From Verrucomicrobiota bacterium (GTDB lineage Bacteria > Verrucomicrobiota > Verrucomicrobiia > Verrucomicrobiales > DEV007): 58,148 bases of DNA. The position numbers and the translations under genes are program-made. Shown piece by piece: positions 7,919 to 16,841 of the stretch. Under the pieces are notes generated by a model that saw only the letters and a list, made by a program, of their open reading frames with translations, was not told the origin of the DNA and made no database searches. The first letter of the stretch is position 1; every line of letters begins with the position of its first letter. The stretch spans positions 1 through 58,148 of the forward strand of contig JAHDID010000040.1 in the NCBI GenBank assembly GCA_020630975.1. Direction: 5' to 3'.

Positions 7919-9871
7919 GTGAGTTCTCCCCGATTCAGTTCCCAGTATGACCGAGGTGCCTACTTCCAGAGTGTCGTAAAAGGCAAGTGGAATGCTGCAG
8001 TCAATCCTAAGCAATACCGCTCCGACGAAGCTCGGCTCAAGCGGATCAATGAGCTAGAGCCAACCTACCAAGCTCTGTCCGACCAAGAGATCCGCGACCT
8101 GGTCACCAGCTGGAAGGCCCAGGTGAAAAGCGGCGAGGCAGAGATCTACGATTTCGTAGAGGAGGGCTTTGCTCTACTCCGCGAGGCCACGCGCCGAGCG
8201 CTGGGCATGTTTCACTACGACTCACAGATCCTCAGCGGGCTGGCTCTGGTGCGGGGCGGAGTGGCAGAGATGGCTACGGGCGAGGGCAAAACTCTAGCGG
8301 TCAGTCTGCCGTGTTTTATCTTCTGCCTAGCCGGTAAAGGCGTACACGCGGTGACGGTAAACAGCTATCTCGCCGAGCGTGATTACGAGTTTTCCAAACC
8401 CATTTTCGACTTCCTCGGCATCACCATAGCCTTTCTACCCGAGGGCGGCAGTACCGAGGAAAAGCGCGAAGCCTATGCCCAGGAGATCACCTACGGGGTG
8501 GGTTACGAGTTCGGCTTCGACTACATGCGCGATCAGCTGGCCATCATGCGCCACCCATCCAGTGGACCCGGAGAGGAACTGCGCCTAGCCATCCTGCGTC
8601 GGGAGAAACCAGAGCCCGATACCTGCCAGCGAGGCCTGGCCTACGCCATCATCGACGAGGTGGACAGTGTGCTAATCGACGAGGCAGGCAGCCCACTACT
8701 GATTTCCGAGGCATCGCAGAGCGGCTTCAGCGATGAGCCATTTCGCGTGGCGATGGAGCAGATCGAGGAGCTCATCGAAGACGAGCACTACAGTCTCGAC
8801 ATGCAAAAACGCAAAGTCGAGCTGACCTCGGCCGGGCGAAAAGCCATCTTTCGCGAAAATGGCCGCATCCCCTGGAACTCGCTGCGCCGCCCGTGGGAGA
8901 CCTATATCCTGAATGCGCTGCGTGCCAAATACCTGTTCCTCGCCGACGAGCAATACGTGGTGGAGGACGACAAGGTGATGATCGTCGATGAGTTCACTGG
9001 GCGCCGATTCGAGGATCGCAGCTGGCGAGAGGGCCAGCACCAGGCAGTCGAGGCCAAAGAAGGCGTCGAGATCCGTCCCGAGAGCGATTCCGCCGCCAGT
9101 ATCACCCGACAGCGATTTTACGCCCTGTATGATACCATCTGCGGTCTCACAGGCACCGGTGCCGAGAGCGCGGGAGAATTTTGGCGATTCTTCAAAATGC
9201 CCGTCACCGGCATCCCCTTGCACCGCCCCTCGCAGCGCAACGTGCTCGATGAGCGTGTCTTCATCGATCACGAGTCGATGGACGGTGCCATCATCGCCGC
9301 GATCAAAGACTCCATCAAGCGCGGCCAGCCGACTCTAGTCGGCACACGTACGATCCGCGACAGCGAGCGCCTGTCTCGCCAGCTCAAAGAACACAAGGTC
9401 GAGCACCTAGTGCTCACCGCCAAACAGGATGCAGAGGAAGAAGAGATCGTCCACAGTATGGGCGAGTGCGGCAAAGTGCTCATAGCCACCAATATGGCCG
9501 GTCGCGGCACCCACATCGGCCTTTCCGATGAAGCTAAAGACGCCGGCGGCCTGCATGTGATCCAGGTCGAGCGAAACGACTCCGCCCGGATCGATCGCCA
9601 GCTGATCGGCCGTGGTGCTCGTCAGGGTCAGCCAGGCTCAGCCCAGTCATTCGTGAGCGCCGATGACTATATGCTCACCACCTACGCGCCCGAGGTGCAG
9701 GACCAACTGCGCCGCACCAAAGCCGACGATAAAGGCGAGCTCCCAGGGCGACTCACAGCGGTCTTTGACCGCGTGCAAGCCGAGGTCGAAAAATCTCGCT
9801 ACGAGATGCGAGTACGCATGGCCGAGCACGATCTATGGCAGGAAGACACCAAAGAATCTCTTTCCACCTAA
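7919..9871 (+). CDS. SecA-like ATPase lacking most of the C-terminal region
   Basis: A 650-residue relative of the preprotein translocase motor. Walker A is ATGEGKT (about 118-124). Walker B and neighbours read DEVDSVLIDEAGSPLLIS (from about 243), where SecA normally has EARTPL. The preprotein cross-linking domain follows (VVEDDKVMIVDEFTGR). The second motor domain has ATNMAGRGT and the arginine-finger motif GRGARQGQPGS. After SADDYML only about 60 residues remain: part of the long scaffold helix (DRVQAEVEKSRYEMR) is present, but the helical wing, the two-helix finger and the zinc-binding tail are missing. Start is GTG 7919; no other usable start is near. It is followed at 29 bases by a periplasmic adaptor gene. 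It may drive a specialised export step, but the partner is unknown. Confidence 0.85.
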   Translation: MSSPRFSSQYDRGAYFQSVVKGKWNAAVNPKQYRSDEARLKRINELEPTYQALSDQEIRDLVTSWKAQVKSGEAEIYDFVEEGFALLREATRRALGMFHYDSQILSGLALVRGGVAEMATGEGKTLAVSLPCFIFCLAGKGVHAVTVNSYLAERDYEFSKPIFDFLGITIAFLPEGGSTEEKREAYAQEITYGVGYEFGFDYMRDQLAIMRHPSSGPGEELRLAILRREKPEPDTCQRGLAYAIIDEVDSVLIDEAGSPLLISEASQSGFSDEPFRVAMEQIEELIEDEHYSLDMQKRKVELTSAGRKAIFRENGRIPWNSLRRPWETYILNALRAKYLFLADEQYVVEDDKVMIVDEFTGRRFEDRSWREGQHQAVEAKEGVEIRPESDSAASITRQRFYALYDTICGLTGTGAESAGEFWRFFKMPVTGIPLHRPSQRNVLDERVFIDHESMDGAIIAAIKDSIKRGQPTLVGTRTIRDSERLSRQLKEHKVEHLVLTAKQDAEEEEIVHSMGECGKVLIATNMAGRGTHIGLSDEAKDAGGLHVIQVERNDSARIDRQLIGRGARQGQPGSAQSFVSADDYMLTTYAPEVQDQLRRTKADDKGELPGRLTAVFDRVQAEVEKSRYEMRVRMAEHDLWQEDTKESLST

Positions 9872-9900
9872 CAGGAACACAGCCGAAACTAACAAACATT

Positions 9901-10767
9901 ATGAAAGCGAGGACCCTTCTTTTACTTCTCACACTCTGTCTCACGACAGCTCAGGCTGCGATGGCTCAGGGCGACTACCGCAAGGTGCTAGGCTACCTAG
10001 AGCCCTACCGAAATATCAATATGACCACCGTGGAGGCAGGCATCATCTCCGAGATCTATGTGGCCGAGGGCAGCTATGTCGAGCAGGGTGCTCCTGTGAT
10101 CTCGCTAGATCACTCCGTACTCAAAGCCCAGCTCCGCGTCGCAGAGATCCAGGCCAATAGTAATGCCAACATCGCCGTCGCTACCGCTGACTACACTATC
10201 GCTAACGATAAGTACAACAAGCTGCTAGAAAAATCCCGCTCGACCACACAGATGGAGCGCCAGCGTGCAGCAGCCGAAGTGAAAAAGGCGGAAGCTCGCA
10301 TGCAAATGGCCAAAGAAGAACAAGCCATAGCCACCCACCGTATGGCCGAGATACAGGCCCAGATCGAGCGACGCATCCTGCGCAGCCCGATCAATGGTAT
10401 CGTACTGGAAGTGAATCGCGATGTCGCTGAGTCGGCCTCGGTATCTGAGAAGCCTGGCGAAAAAGAAGCCGCCCTAGTCAGAGTCGCTCAGCTCGATAAA
10501 CTACTCCTAGTCGTGCATCTACCAGATGATAGCATCGGCAGTCTCAAGACTGGCGATAGCATCCAGGTGATGGTGCTAAAGGAAAACAGTCTGATCGCAG
10601 ATCGCGACGGAGCCATCATCTCCGGTACTATCGATTTTATGTCTCCCGATGTCGATCCCTCTAGCGAGACTCGCCGGACCAAGATCGTGATCGACAATAA
10701 CAGCCAGCAGTATCGCAGTGGCTCTCACGCCTATGCTCTACTACCCAAAGTGGGCAGACAATACTAA
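9901..10767 (+). CDS. Periplasmic adaptor (HlyD/RND membrane-fusion type)
   Basis: A 288-residue exported protein. The frame is open from 9835, but ATG 9901 gives a clean signal peptide, MKARTLLLLLTLCLTTAQAAMAQ. The first half of a lipoyl-like domain follows (about 35-75, including EAGIISEIYVAEGSYVEQGAPV), then a helical hairpin rich in Ala, Glu and Gln (about 80-165), then the returning lipoyl half (ILRSPINGIVLEVNRDVAE) and a beta-barrel part. Such adaptors connect an inner-membrane pump to an outer-membrane channel. No ABC, RND or MFS pump or TolC-like gene lies beside it; its upstream neighbour is the SecA-like ATPase. Confidence 0.82.
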   Translation: MKARTLLLLLTLCLTTAQAAMAQGDYRKVLGYLEPYRNINMTTVEAGIISEIYVAEGSYVEQGAPVISLDHSVLKAQLRVAEIQANSNANIAVATADYTIANDKYNKLLEKSRSTTQMERQRAAAEVKKAEARMQMAKEEQAIATHRMAEIQAQIERRILRSPINGIVLEVNRDVAESASVSEKPGEKEAALVRVAQLDKLLLVVHLPDDSIGSLKTGDSIQVMVLKENSLIADRDGAIISGTIDFMSPDVDPSSETRRTKIVIDNNSQQYRSGSHAYALLPKVGRQY

Positions 10768-10827
10768 CCGCCACTGTCGTGGTAATAGACCTTTCCCAAC
10801 AACAACAACAAACCAAAGAACAAATAA

Positions 10828-11178
10828 ATGAGCCAATTCATTTCCACCACTAATGGCAAGATCATCAATGTCTCGAGCATTGCTTTCCTCACCTCTCGAA
10901 ACAATCCCAAATCAATCCGCCGTGGTAAGTCTAAAGATGGCGGTGCGATGGTCAGCTACCGTGTCAAAGGTGTCGTCCCTGTGCAGCTCGTCGTAGCCTT
11001 TGCCGCAGCTGCAGAGAGCAAAAATGGCATGATCCCTCTCTCTCTCGTACTCGAGGGCGATGAGGCCATGGACTTCCTCGATCAGCTGGCTGGGCACGGA
11101 GTCGATGTGGCATCGATCAAGGCCAAAGTCTCTCCTGCGGCTCCAGAGGAAGACGAAGAAGAGGCTGCAGAGAGCTAG
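10828..11178 (+). CDS. Small acidic-tailed protein, unknown function
   Basis: A 116-residue soluble protein. Residues 1-95 look folded, with beta-strand-like segments (KIINVSSIAFLTS, VVPVQLVVAF, MIPLSLVLEG) and a helix DEAMDFLDQLAGHG. The last 17 residues are nearly all Glu, Asp, Pro and Ala. There is no signal peptide. It lies 60 bases behind the adaptor gene, and its leader contains a run of AAC units (10797-10811) with no Shine-Dalgarno motif, an unstructured leader that could favour initiation. Family not recognised. Co-direction with the SecA-like and adaptor genes suggests one transcript. Confidence 0.65.
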   Translation: MSQFISTTNGKIINVSSIAFLTSRNNPKSIRRGKSKDGGAMVSYRVKGVVPVQLVVAFAAAAESKNGMIPLSLVLEGDEAMDFLDQLAGHGVDVASIKAKVSPAAPEEDEEEAAES

Positions 11179-11211
11179 GCCTATACTTTATCAATTTCAC
11201 CTACTAGATGG

Positions 11212-11242
11212 GTGGCAGAGTTCCTCGATCGAGCTCTGCCAC
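11212..11242. terminator. Hairpin between convergent genes
   Basis: GTGGCAGAG (11212-11220) pairs perfectly with CTCTGCCAC (11234-11242). It lies between the small acidic protein gene and the SDR gene on the other strand. A pyrimidine-rich stretch follows on the plus strand but no T-run on either side, so it is a probable but non-classical terminator. Confidence 0.5.
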
Positions 11243-11261
11243 ACCACTACTCTCTCTCCCT

Positions 11262-12062
11262 TTATTCCAAATCGGCTGTCAGATCGCGCAGAGCATCGAC
11301 CAGTCGCTTATTTTTCGCTTCGTCCAGCGCATCCGGATGCGGCTCTGCCAATCGCTGCTGATCGTTGTCGTAATACTGCCCAGAGGCATCGGCGAACTCA
11401 TCGGCTATCGCTGCCCGAATCAAAATATCGGCACCGATACGCAGATCTCCGCCCGGCACACCAAAGGCTTCCTTCACCATCTTGCTACCCAGCAGCGAGC
11501 CCGGATTGACAGCTAGATACACCGGCCCTGCAGGAGCCGACTGCGCAGCATAGCGAGACCACATAGTGATGGCGAGTTTACTCTGAGAGTAGGCCTCCAT
11601 ATCGCCCAGCTGTACCCTGCCCGCCAGTGCATCGAGATCCACAGGAGCCTGTGCCGCAGAGGATACATTCACGACTCGGCTAGTCTCTGCCAATGTATCC
11701 GCTAGCGTCTCTGTCAGCACGTAGGGTGCCAGCGTATTGACGACGAAGCGGATATCTAAACCATCTGCCGTAGTCGTCTGCTGGGTATTTAGCACGCCAG
11801 CATTATTGATGATAGCATCTATATGATCGTGCACCGCAGCGACTTCACCGGCCAGTGCTTTGACATCGGACAGATCGGAAAAATCTGCGACATAAGTTTC
11901 TACCAGAGCCCCCTCGTGCTCTGCCTTTATCTCGCTCTCGGCTCGAGCTAGCTTTTCCGCACTGCGCCCATGTAAAAGGAGACGATGCCCCATGCCTGCC
12001 AGTAGACCGGCGGCCACTCGGCCTATACCATCGGTAGCACCAGTGAGTAAGATCGTTTTCAT
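11262..12062 (-). CDS. Short-chain dehydrogenase/reductase
   Basis: A 266-residue classical-type SDR. The nucleotide-binding motif is TGATDGIG (7-14), followed by NNAG (86-89), the catalytic Ser in NVSSAAQ (about 134-135) and Y158-S-Q-S-K162. HGRS at 31-34 suggests NADP preference, because an Arg follows the second strand. The substrate is unknown. It is the last gene of a minus-strand set with the LLM flavin oxidoreductase (22 bases) and the MDR dehydrogenase, divergent from the LysR gene. The set looks like a small redox or detoxification operon. Confidence 0.88.
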   Translation of the reverse strand: MKTILLTGATDGIGRVAAGLLAGMGHRLLLHGRSAEKLARAESEIKAEHEGALVETYVADFSDLSDVKALAGEVAAVHDHIDAIINNAGVLNTQQTTTADGLDIRFVVNTLAPYVLTETLADTLAETSRVVNVSSAAQAPVDLDALAGRVQLGDMEAYSQSKLAITMWSRYAAQSAPAGPVYLAVNPGSLLGSKMVKEAFGVPGGDLRIGADILIRAAIADEFADASGQYYDNDQQRLAEPHPDALDEAKNKRLVDALRDLTADLE

Positions 12063-12084
12063 CGCTATTTGTTATAACATCTAT

Positions 12085-13065
12085 TTATTGGTGAAAGTGA
12101 GGTAATACCTCAGTAGCCAAACGCTCCATAGCCGTCGGCACACCCGACTGAAATCGTAGATTCAGCGCCACATGATTCACTCCTATCTGGCGGACCTCCT
12201 GTAGATATTCCATCAAATAGTTCACTCCTGTACGAAACCCTAGGTGAATCGGTGTCGGCGGGCAGTCATCATCATCGACCAGGTCGATATACAGCGGCTG
12301 CATTGCGGGCGCTGGCAGTCGACCTAGCTCTTTGCGGCGCTCTCGCCAGCTATCAATGACACCGGCCTGTAGATCGGCACTGCGCGGATAGAGCATCCAG
12401 CCATCGCCGTGACGCGCGATCCACTCTGGGCTCTGCTGGCTGCTCCCCGTGATCAGTAGCGGCAGTCTACCGGCCGAGGGTTTCGGTAGCATATCCATAT
12501 CGCCCTGCGGTTGGCCAAATGTATTATCGAAACAGGCCGAGGGCTCACTCATCCTGCGGATATAGGCATAGCTATCGCGAAATGACTTACCGCGATCTTC
12601 GAATGAGACATTCATAGCCGGATACTCATCTGGACGATCACCAGAGGCGACACCCAGGATGACCCTGCCCCCAGAGAGGACATCGGCACTCGCAGCAGCT
12701 TTGGCCACATGCGCTGGGTGGCGCAGTGGCAGTATCGCACTCGCCACACCTAGCGCGATATCCTTTGTCTGACCAGCCAATAGGCCTAGGTAGACAAAAG
12801 GATCAAAAATCTGGCCAGCATCGCCGAACGCTGGGACATTAAACGGAACATCACGTAACCAGATGGCCCGAAAGCCCAACTGCTCGGCGAGCTGGATTCT
12901 CTCGATGTGCTGCTCTAAAGCAGGCACAGGCCCCGCAGCATACTGCTCCACAGGAGCGACCAAACCCAGACTAAGCTTCCCAAATGTGAAGACAGAATCG
13001 TAGCCTGCATTGATCGACTCAAACATCGGTATCTCTACACTTGCAGAGTGCTTGCTTTGAGTCAT
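12085..13065 (-). CDS. LLM-class flavin-dependent oxidoreductase (luciferase-like)
   Basis: A 326-residue luciferase-like TIM barrel. Typical parts are the first strand KLSLGLVAPVE, then AEQLGFRAIWLRDVPF, the ALGVASAILPLRHP segment and the family motif LSGGRVILGVASGDRPDEY (about 130-150). It resembles the BA3436-type subgroup of FMN-dependent enzymes. Reduced flavin may come from a separate reductase. The ATG at 13065 is used; Met14 is an alternative, since the first 13 residues are polar and unlike the family. It lies between the MDR and SDR genes on the same strand and is probably co-transcribed with them. Confidence 0.85.
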   Translation of the reverse strand: MTQSKHSASVEIPMFESINAGYDSVFTFGKLSLGLVAPVEQYAAGPVPALEQHIERIQLAEQLGFRAIWLRDVPFNVPAFGDAGQIFDPFVYLGLLAGQTKDIALGVASAILPLRHPAHVAKAAASADVLSGGRVILGVASGDRPDEYPAMNVSFEDRGKSFRDSYAYIRRMSEPSACFDNTFGQPQGDMDMLPKPSAGRLPLLITGSSQQSPEWIARHGDGWMLYPRSADLQAGVIDSWRERRKELGRLPAPAMQPLYIDLVDDDDCPPTPIHLGFRTGVNYLMEYLQEVRQIGVNHVALNLRFQSGVPTAMERLATEVLPHFHQ

Positions 13066-13119
13066 CGCGGGTTCGAGAGATAGAGGGGAGGGATCAGCTA
13101 AAATATGGCAAACGGTTCT

Positions 13120-14109
13120 CTACTCATTTTCGATCACTACTTTACCCATTGCTTTTCCACTAAGTAGTCTGGCATACGCCTGATCTACCGTCTCGAGGGA
13201 GAAATGCGAATCATCGACGACAGGCTTCAGACCTCCTGCCTCGGCGATAGCAGCCATATCGGCAAGTATCGCCCCATGATGCTCTCGATGAAAATCATGC
13301 AACATCGGGATGAGCATGAATACCACATGCAAGGACAGGCCTTTGAAATGAGCCAAAGTCAGATCGAGCTCACAGAGAGACACCGTCGAGGCCACGTGCC
13401 CATTGAGCGCTGCTGCCTCAAATGAGTTGAGCATATTCGCCCCACCGACCGAATCGAACACCACATCGAAACCAGCCCCACCGGTGTGCTGCGCCACATA
13501 GTCGGCTACGGTCTCGGTCTTGTAGTTGATCGGTGTCGCACCGAGCTCGCGGATCAACTCGAGCTGAGGCTCGCCGCCGCCAGTGGAGTAGACATCGGCA
13601 CCGAAATGCTTGGCCAACTGCAATGCCACGTGCCCCACTCCGCCAGAGCCGCCGTGCACCAATACCTTTTGCCAAGCACCGATCCCTGCACGCTTCAGTC
13701 CCTCGTAGGCTGTGATACCCACGAGAGGCAGGGCTGCCGCCTCGCGCATGCTCAGATTCTTCGGCTTGCGAGCGATCAGCCGACTGTCGGCCAGCATGCT
13801 ATCAGCTAGGCTACCGGGCAGGTCAGCCAGACCTCCAGCGCAGCCATAGACCTCGTCGCCCACCGCAAAATCGCTGACACCCTCCCCTACCGCCTCGACG
13901 GTACCGGCGAAATCCATGCCTAAGATAGCTGGCGTATCAGGAGACAGAGGTAGCTCTTTGCCCATACTGCGAATCATGGTGTCGACCGTGTTCACACTAG
14001 AGGCCGCCACCTTTACCCTGACGTGCCCTGGGGTCACATCTGGGACCGGCACATCTGCCGTCTCAAAGACCGCGTCTTCACCATAGCTGAGTAGGACCAT
14101 TGCTTTCAT
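13120..14109 (-). CDS. Quinone oxidoreductase-like MDR dehydrogenase
   Basis: A 329-residue zinc-free medium-chain dehydrogenase. The N-terminal GroES-like domain contains LGMDFAGTVEAVGEGVSDFAVGDEVYG. The Rossmann domain carries VHGGSGGVGHVALQLA (about 151-165). The cysteines and histidines that hold catalytic zinc in alcohol dehydrogenases are absent, which favours an NADPH:quinone or enone reductase. It is the first gene of the three-gene redox set and faces the LysR gene across 164 bases, the usual arrangement for a LysR-controlled target. Confidence 0.86.
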   Translation of the reverse strand: MKAMVLLSYGEDAVFETADVPVPDVTPGHVRVKVAASSVNTVDTMIRSMGKELPLSPDTPAILGMDFAGTVEAVGEGVSDFAVGDEVYGCAGGLADLPGSLADSMLADSRLIARKPKNLSMREAAALPLVGITAYEGLKRAGIGAWQKVLVHGGSGGVGHVALQLAKHFGADVYSTGGGEPQLELIRELGATPINYKTETVADYVAQHTGGAGFDVVFDSVGGANMLNSFEAAALNGHVASTVSLCELDLTLAHFKGLSLHVVFMLIPMLHDFHREHHGAILADMAAIAEAGGLKPVVDDSHFSLETVDQAYARLLSGKAMGKVVIENE

Positions 14110-14273
14110 AAAATTATTCGATCAGCGGATGCTGTATTTTTTCGAGGTAATGTTTTTTAGGTTCTTTGGATACAGTGCCGCCTTATCCATTTGCGAAACT
14201 CATGAATGGCAGCATATCTATCACCGAACTGTGCCAGGTGAGTTTTGTAAAATTGGCAATCGAAATACAATCC
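14110..14273. promoter_or_regulatory. Divergent control region, MDR operon / LysR gene
   Basis: An AT-rich 164-base region between divergent starts. CATT at 14188-14191 and AATG at 14205-14208 form an inverted pair with a 13-base gap, close to the size of a LysR T-N11-A site. No promoter hexamers are clear. The role is inferred mainly from gene arrangement. Confidence 0.35.
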
Positions 14274-15161
14274 ATGAGCGAACCCAATAGATCCCCGTTT
14301 AAACTGGAAACCGACCTCCTCAGCCTGCGTACCCTGATAGCCGTCGTCGAGGAGGGTGGCTTCTCTGCTGCCGCCGGACGTGTGAACCGCACGCAGTCTG
14401 CGGTGAGCCTGCAGATCGCCAAACTGGAAGAGCGCCTAAATGTGAAACTGCTCGACCGCACGAGCCGCTCACTATCAGTGACTCCCGCTGGAGAAAAATT
14501 CGTCAACTACGCCTACCGCATCCTCGAAATGGCCGACGAGGCTATCCTCGCTGTGACCTCTCCAGACGAGCCCACGCTGCTCCGGGTCGGCTTCACCGAG
14601 TACCTCGCGCCCCAGCATCTGCACACGCTTTTGGCCAGATTTCGCCGCGCCCATCCGAACTGCGACTTGAGCCTAGTACTCGGCATCGGCCCCGAGATGC
14701 TAGACAGCCTAAACCAAGGCAAGCTCGATGTCGTCTTTGCTGGTCCTGAAGCGACCAATGGCGAAGTGCTCTGGGAAGAACCACTGGTCTGGACTGGGAC
14801 TATGAATCAGGAGCAACCCGACGATCCCGTAGAATTGGTCACCTTTCCCCAGCCCTGTAGCTATCGGCAACTCGCCTTTGAAAGCCTGAGTAAAGCCGGG
14901 AAACAGTGGAAACTCTCCATCGAGGCAAACTCCGTCCAAGCCATCCAGTCGGCTATCAAAGCAGGGCTAGGCCTGAGCGTACTACCCCGATCGACTATCC
15001 AGGAAGGGATGCCAATCCTAGGCGATGACGCCCTCCCCAGTCTGCCGACGACTCCCGTAATGAGCTATATGGGAGCTGATACAGCCAATCCCTATGCCCA
15101 ACGTTTCATCGACTACCTAGTCGCCTCAAAGGGAGAAGGGCTAGCTGCTGTGGCTGCCTAG
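14274..15161 (+). CDS. LysR-family transcriptional regulator
   Basis: From ATG 14274 the product is 295 residues. The frame is open from 14166, but the first 36 codons are not family-like. The winged helix-turn-helix (about 15-76) reads LRTLIAVVEEGGFSAAAGRV and QSAVSLQIAKLEERL, ending LLDRTSRSLSVTPAGE. A type 2 periplasmic-binding-like effector domain follows (from about 100). It probably regulates the divergent MDR-LLM-SDR set and itself. Its stop overlaps the stop of the convergent symporter gene within the four bases CTAG (15158-15161). Confidence 0.9.
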   Translation: MSEPNRSPFKLETDLLSLRTLIAVVEEGGFSAAAGRVNRTQSAVSLQIAKLEERLNVKLLDRTSRSLSVTPAGEKFVNYAYRILEMADEAILAVTSPDEPTLLRVGFTEYLAPQHLHTLLARFRRAHPNCDLSLVLGIGPEMLDSLNQGKLDVVFAGPEATNGEVLWEEPLVWTGTMNQEQPDDPVELVTFPQPCSYRQLAFESLSKAGKQWKLSIEANSVQAIQSAIKAGLGLSVLPRSTIQEGMPILGDDALPSLPTTPVMSYMGADTANPYAQRFIDYLVASKGEGLAAVAA

Positions 15162-16726
15162 GGCTTCCTGGAGAATAAAGCGCCGACGAGACCACAAACT
15201 AAAGTCAGGCCAGCATTCAGCGGGAAAAACCACTCAGACGCCAATTTCGGACGCGAAGCGATCACCGACTTTGCCCATTCGGCTTTGCCGGAGAGCTCCA
15301 GAATACTAATCAACTCAGGCCGGAACCAAGCGACGAGTAAGATCGACATACCTGTGCCCACCAGCAGACCAACTGAACTCACCCGCCACGGTATGAGGGA
15401 AGCCAGCAGCACCCCTAAAAGTGGTCCGTAGGTGTAAGCCACCATGCCAAAGGCCAAACCAATCAGGTCGCTGTCTTCATTTTGCGATCGGATATACCAG
15501 AGCAACAGAGCCGCTAGGGTCAGAATCACGCCCCAGATGAGCACGGCTATCCTGGATATCGCGACCATCCGTTTCCCCTGGCCTTCTTCCTCGAGTTTCT
15601 CCTGCCCATAGATCACCGAAAGGCTGGTCTGCGATAGCGCCGCCAGGATAGAATCGAGACTGGATATCGCCGCCGCAAAGGCTGCAGCCAAAATAAGCCC
15701 CGCCAAGCCCGTAGGCACCTCGCGCACGATCCATGCGGGGAAGACATTGCTCGGGTCTTTGGCAAACTTAGCGGCAAGCTCAGCGCTAGGCGGATTGGTC
15801 TGATACCAAGCGAACAGACCTGAGCCCACTGCCAACATAAGAATCGTGATGAGCAGCGATACAGAACTCCAGCACATCGCCTTTCGAGCATCGCTGACCG
15901 AACCACAGCAAAACATGCGCTGGGTATTCAACTGATCGACACCAAAAGCGGTGAAGTTTTGGAACGGCATCGCCAACAGGCCCACCCACAAGGTGTAGCG
16001 CAAAGTAGGATCCTGAAATGGCGTCGTTAGGTCTAGCCAGCGCATCTTACTCACCGATTCACCCGCATCATTCACATATTGATTCGCCGCTACGATCTCT
16101 CCCCAGCCCAGACCTTTCACCAGCAAGAAAAGCGCTAGCAACCCACCAAAGATAAACAAGACAAACTGCATGACGTCTGTCCAGATCACCGTCTGCATCC
16201 CGCCCATCAAAGTCCAACCGATAGCCACCAGGCCAATGATGACGATACAAATCCACGGATCCATCCCCGTCACTTCTTTCAGGATGATAGCTGTCACCAG
16301 CACCCGTACACTCTGCCCCAATATAGACCCCAGTGAGAACAGCGCCGTGACCAGCACTCGAGCTAGCTCACCCAGCCGGTGCCCCATAAAGTCGTAGGGA
16401 CTATAAATCTCTTTCTCATAGTAAAGAGGCACCAACCACCAAGCCACCAGAAACCGAGCAATCATCGAGCCCAAGCCCCACTGCAGATAAGTCCAGTCGC
16501 CTGTCAGACCAAAGACAATACCTGGCACCCCGATAAACGTCAGCGCACTGATCTCTGTCGCGATCATCGAGCCACTCACCGACCACCACGGCAGGCGGCG
16601 TCCGCCGAGGAAGAAATCCTTTATCGTCCCCTGTTTGCCACTCATCTTGTGACCTACCCAGGTGGTGAGCAATAAATAGGCGACTAGCACCACCCAATCA
16701 GTCGGAGCAAATAAGACTTTTTCCAT
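15158..16726 (-). CDS. Sodium:solute symporter (SSS/SLC5 family), second copy
   Basis: A 522-residue polytopic transporter when read from ATG 16726. The frame is open up to 16852, but that would overlap the hom start and add 42 non-hydrophobic residues. The N-terminus MEKVLFAPTDWVVLVAYLLLT is a normal first helix. FFLGGRRLPWWSVSGSMIATEIS and FIGVPG are SSS hallmarks. It differs clearly from the first symporter in the window. Substrate unknown; sugars, sialic acid or carboxylates are all possible. Its promoter region is shared with the divergent hom gene. Confidence 0.88.
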   Translation of the reverse strand: MEKVLFAPTDWVVLVAYLLLTTWVGHKMSGKQGTIKDFFLGGRRLPWWSVSGSMIATEISALTFIGVPGIVFGLTGDWTYLQWGLGSMIARFLVAWWLVPLYYEKEIYSPYDFMGHRLGELARVLVTALFSLGSILGQSVRVLVTAIILKEVTGMDPWICIVIIGLVAIGWTLMGGMQTVIWTDVMQFVLFIFGGLLALFLLVKGLGWGEIVAANQYVNDAGESVSKMRWLDLTTPFQDPTLRYTLWVGLLAMPFQNFTAFGVDQLNTQRMFCCGSVSDARKAMCWSSVSLLITILMLAVGSGLFAWYQTNPPSAELAAKFAKDPSNVFPAWIVREVPTGLAGLILAAAFAAAISSLDSILAALSQTSLSVIYGQEKLEEEGQGKRMVAISRIAVLIWGVILTLAALLLWYIRSQNEDSDLIGLAFGMVAYTYGPLLGVLLASLIPWRVSSVGLLVGTGMSILLVAWFRPELISILELSGKAEWAKSVIASRPKLASEWFFPLNAGLTLVCGLVGALFSRKP

Positions 16727-16841
16727 AACCCTCGTATTCTTAACTAATCTTAATCTTTCCGAATTTCCATAACTTTCTGTCACCCTGCATTGGGCGAAAA
16801 GATTCCTTGCCAGATGCCCCGTAAACGACGTTTTTTGCGGC

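Noticed and set aside
8696-9271. Minus-strand 191-codon frame inside the SecA-like gene
   Set aside because: It is a shadow frame of a well-supported gene, with no family match.
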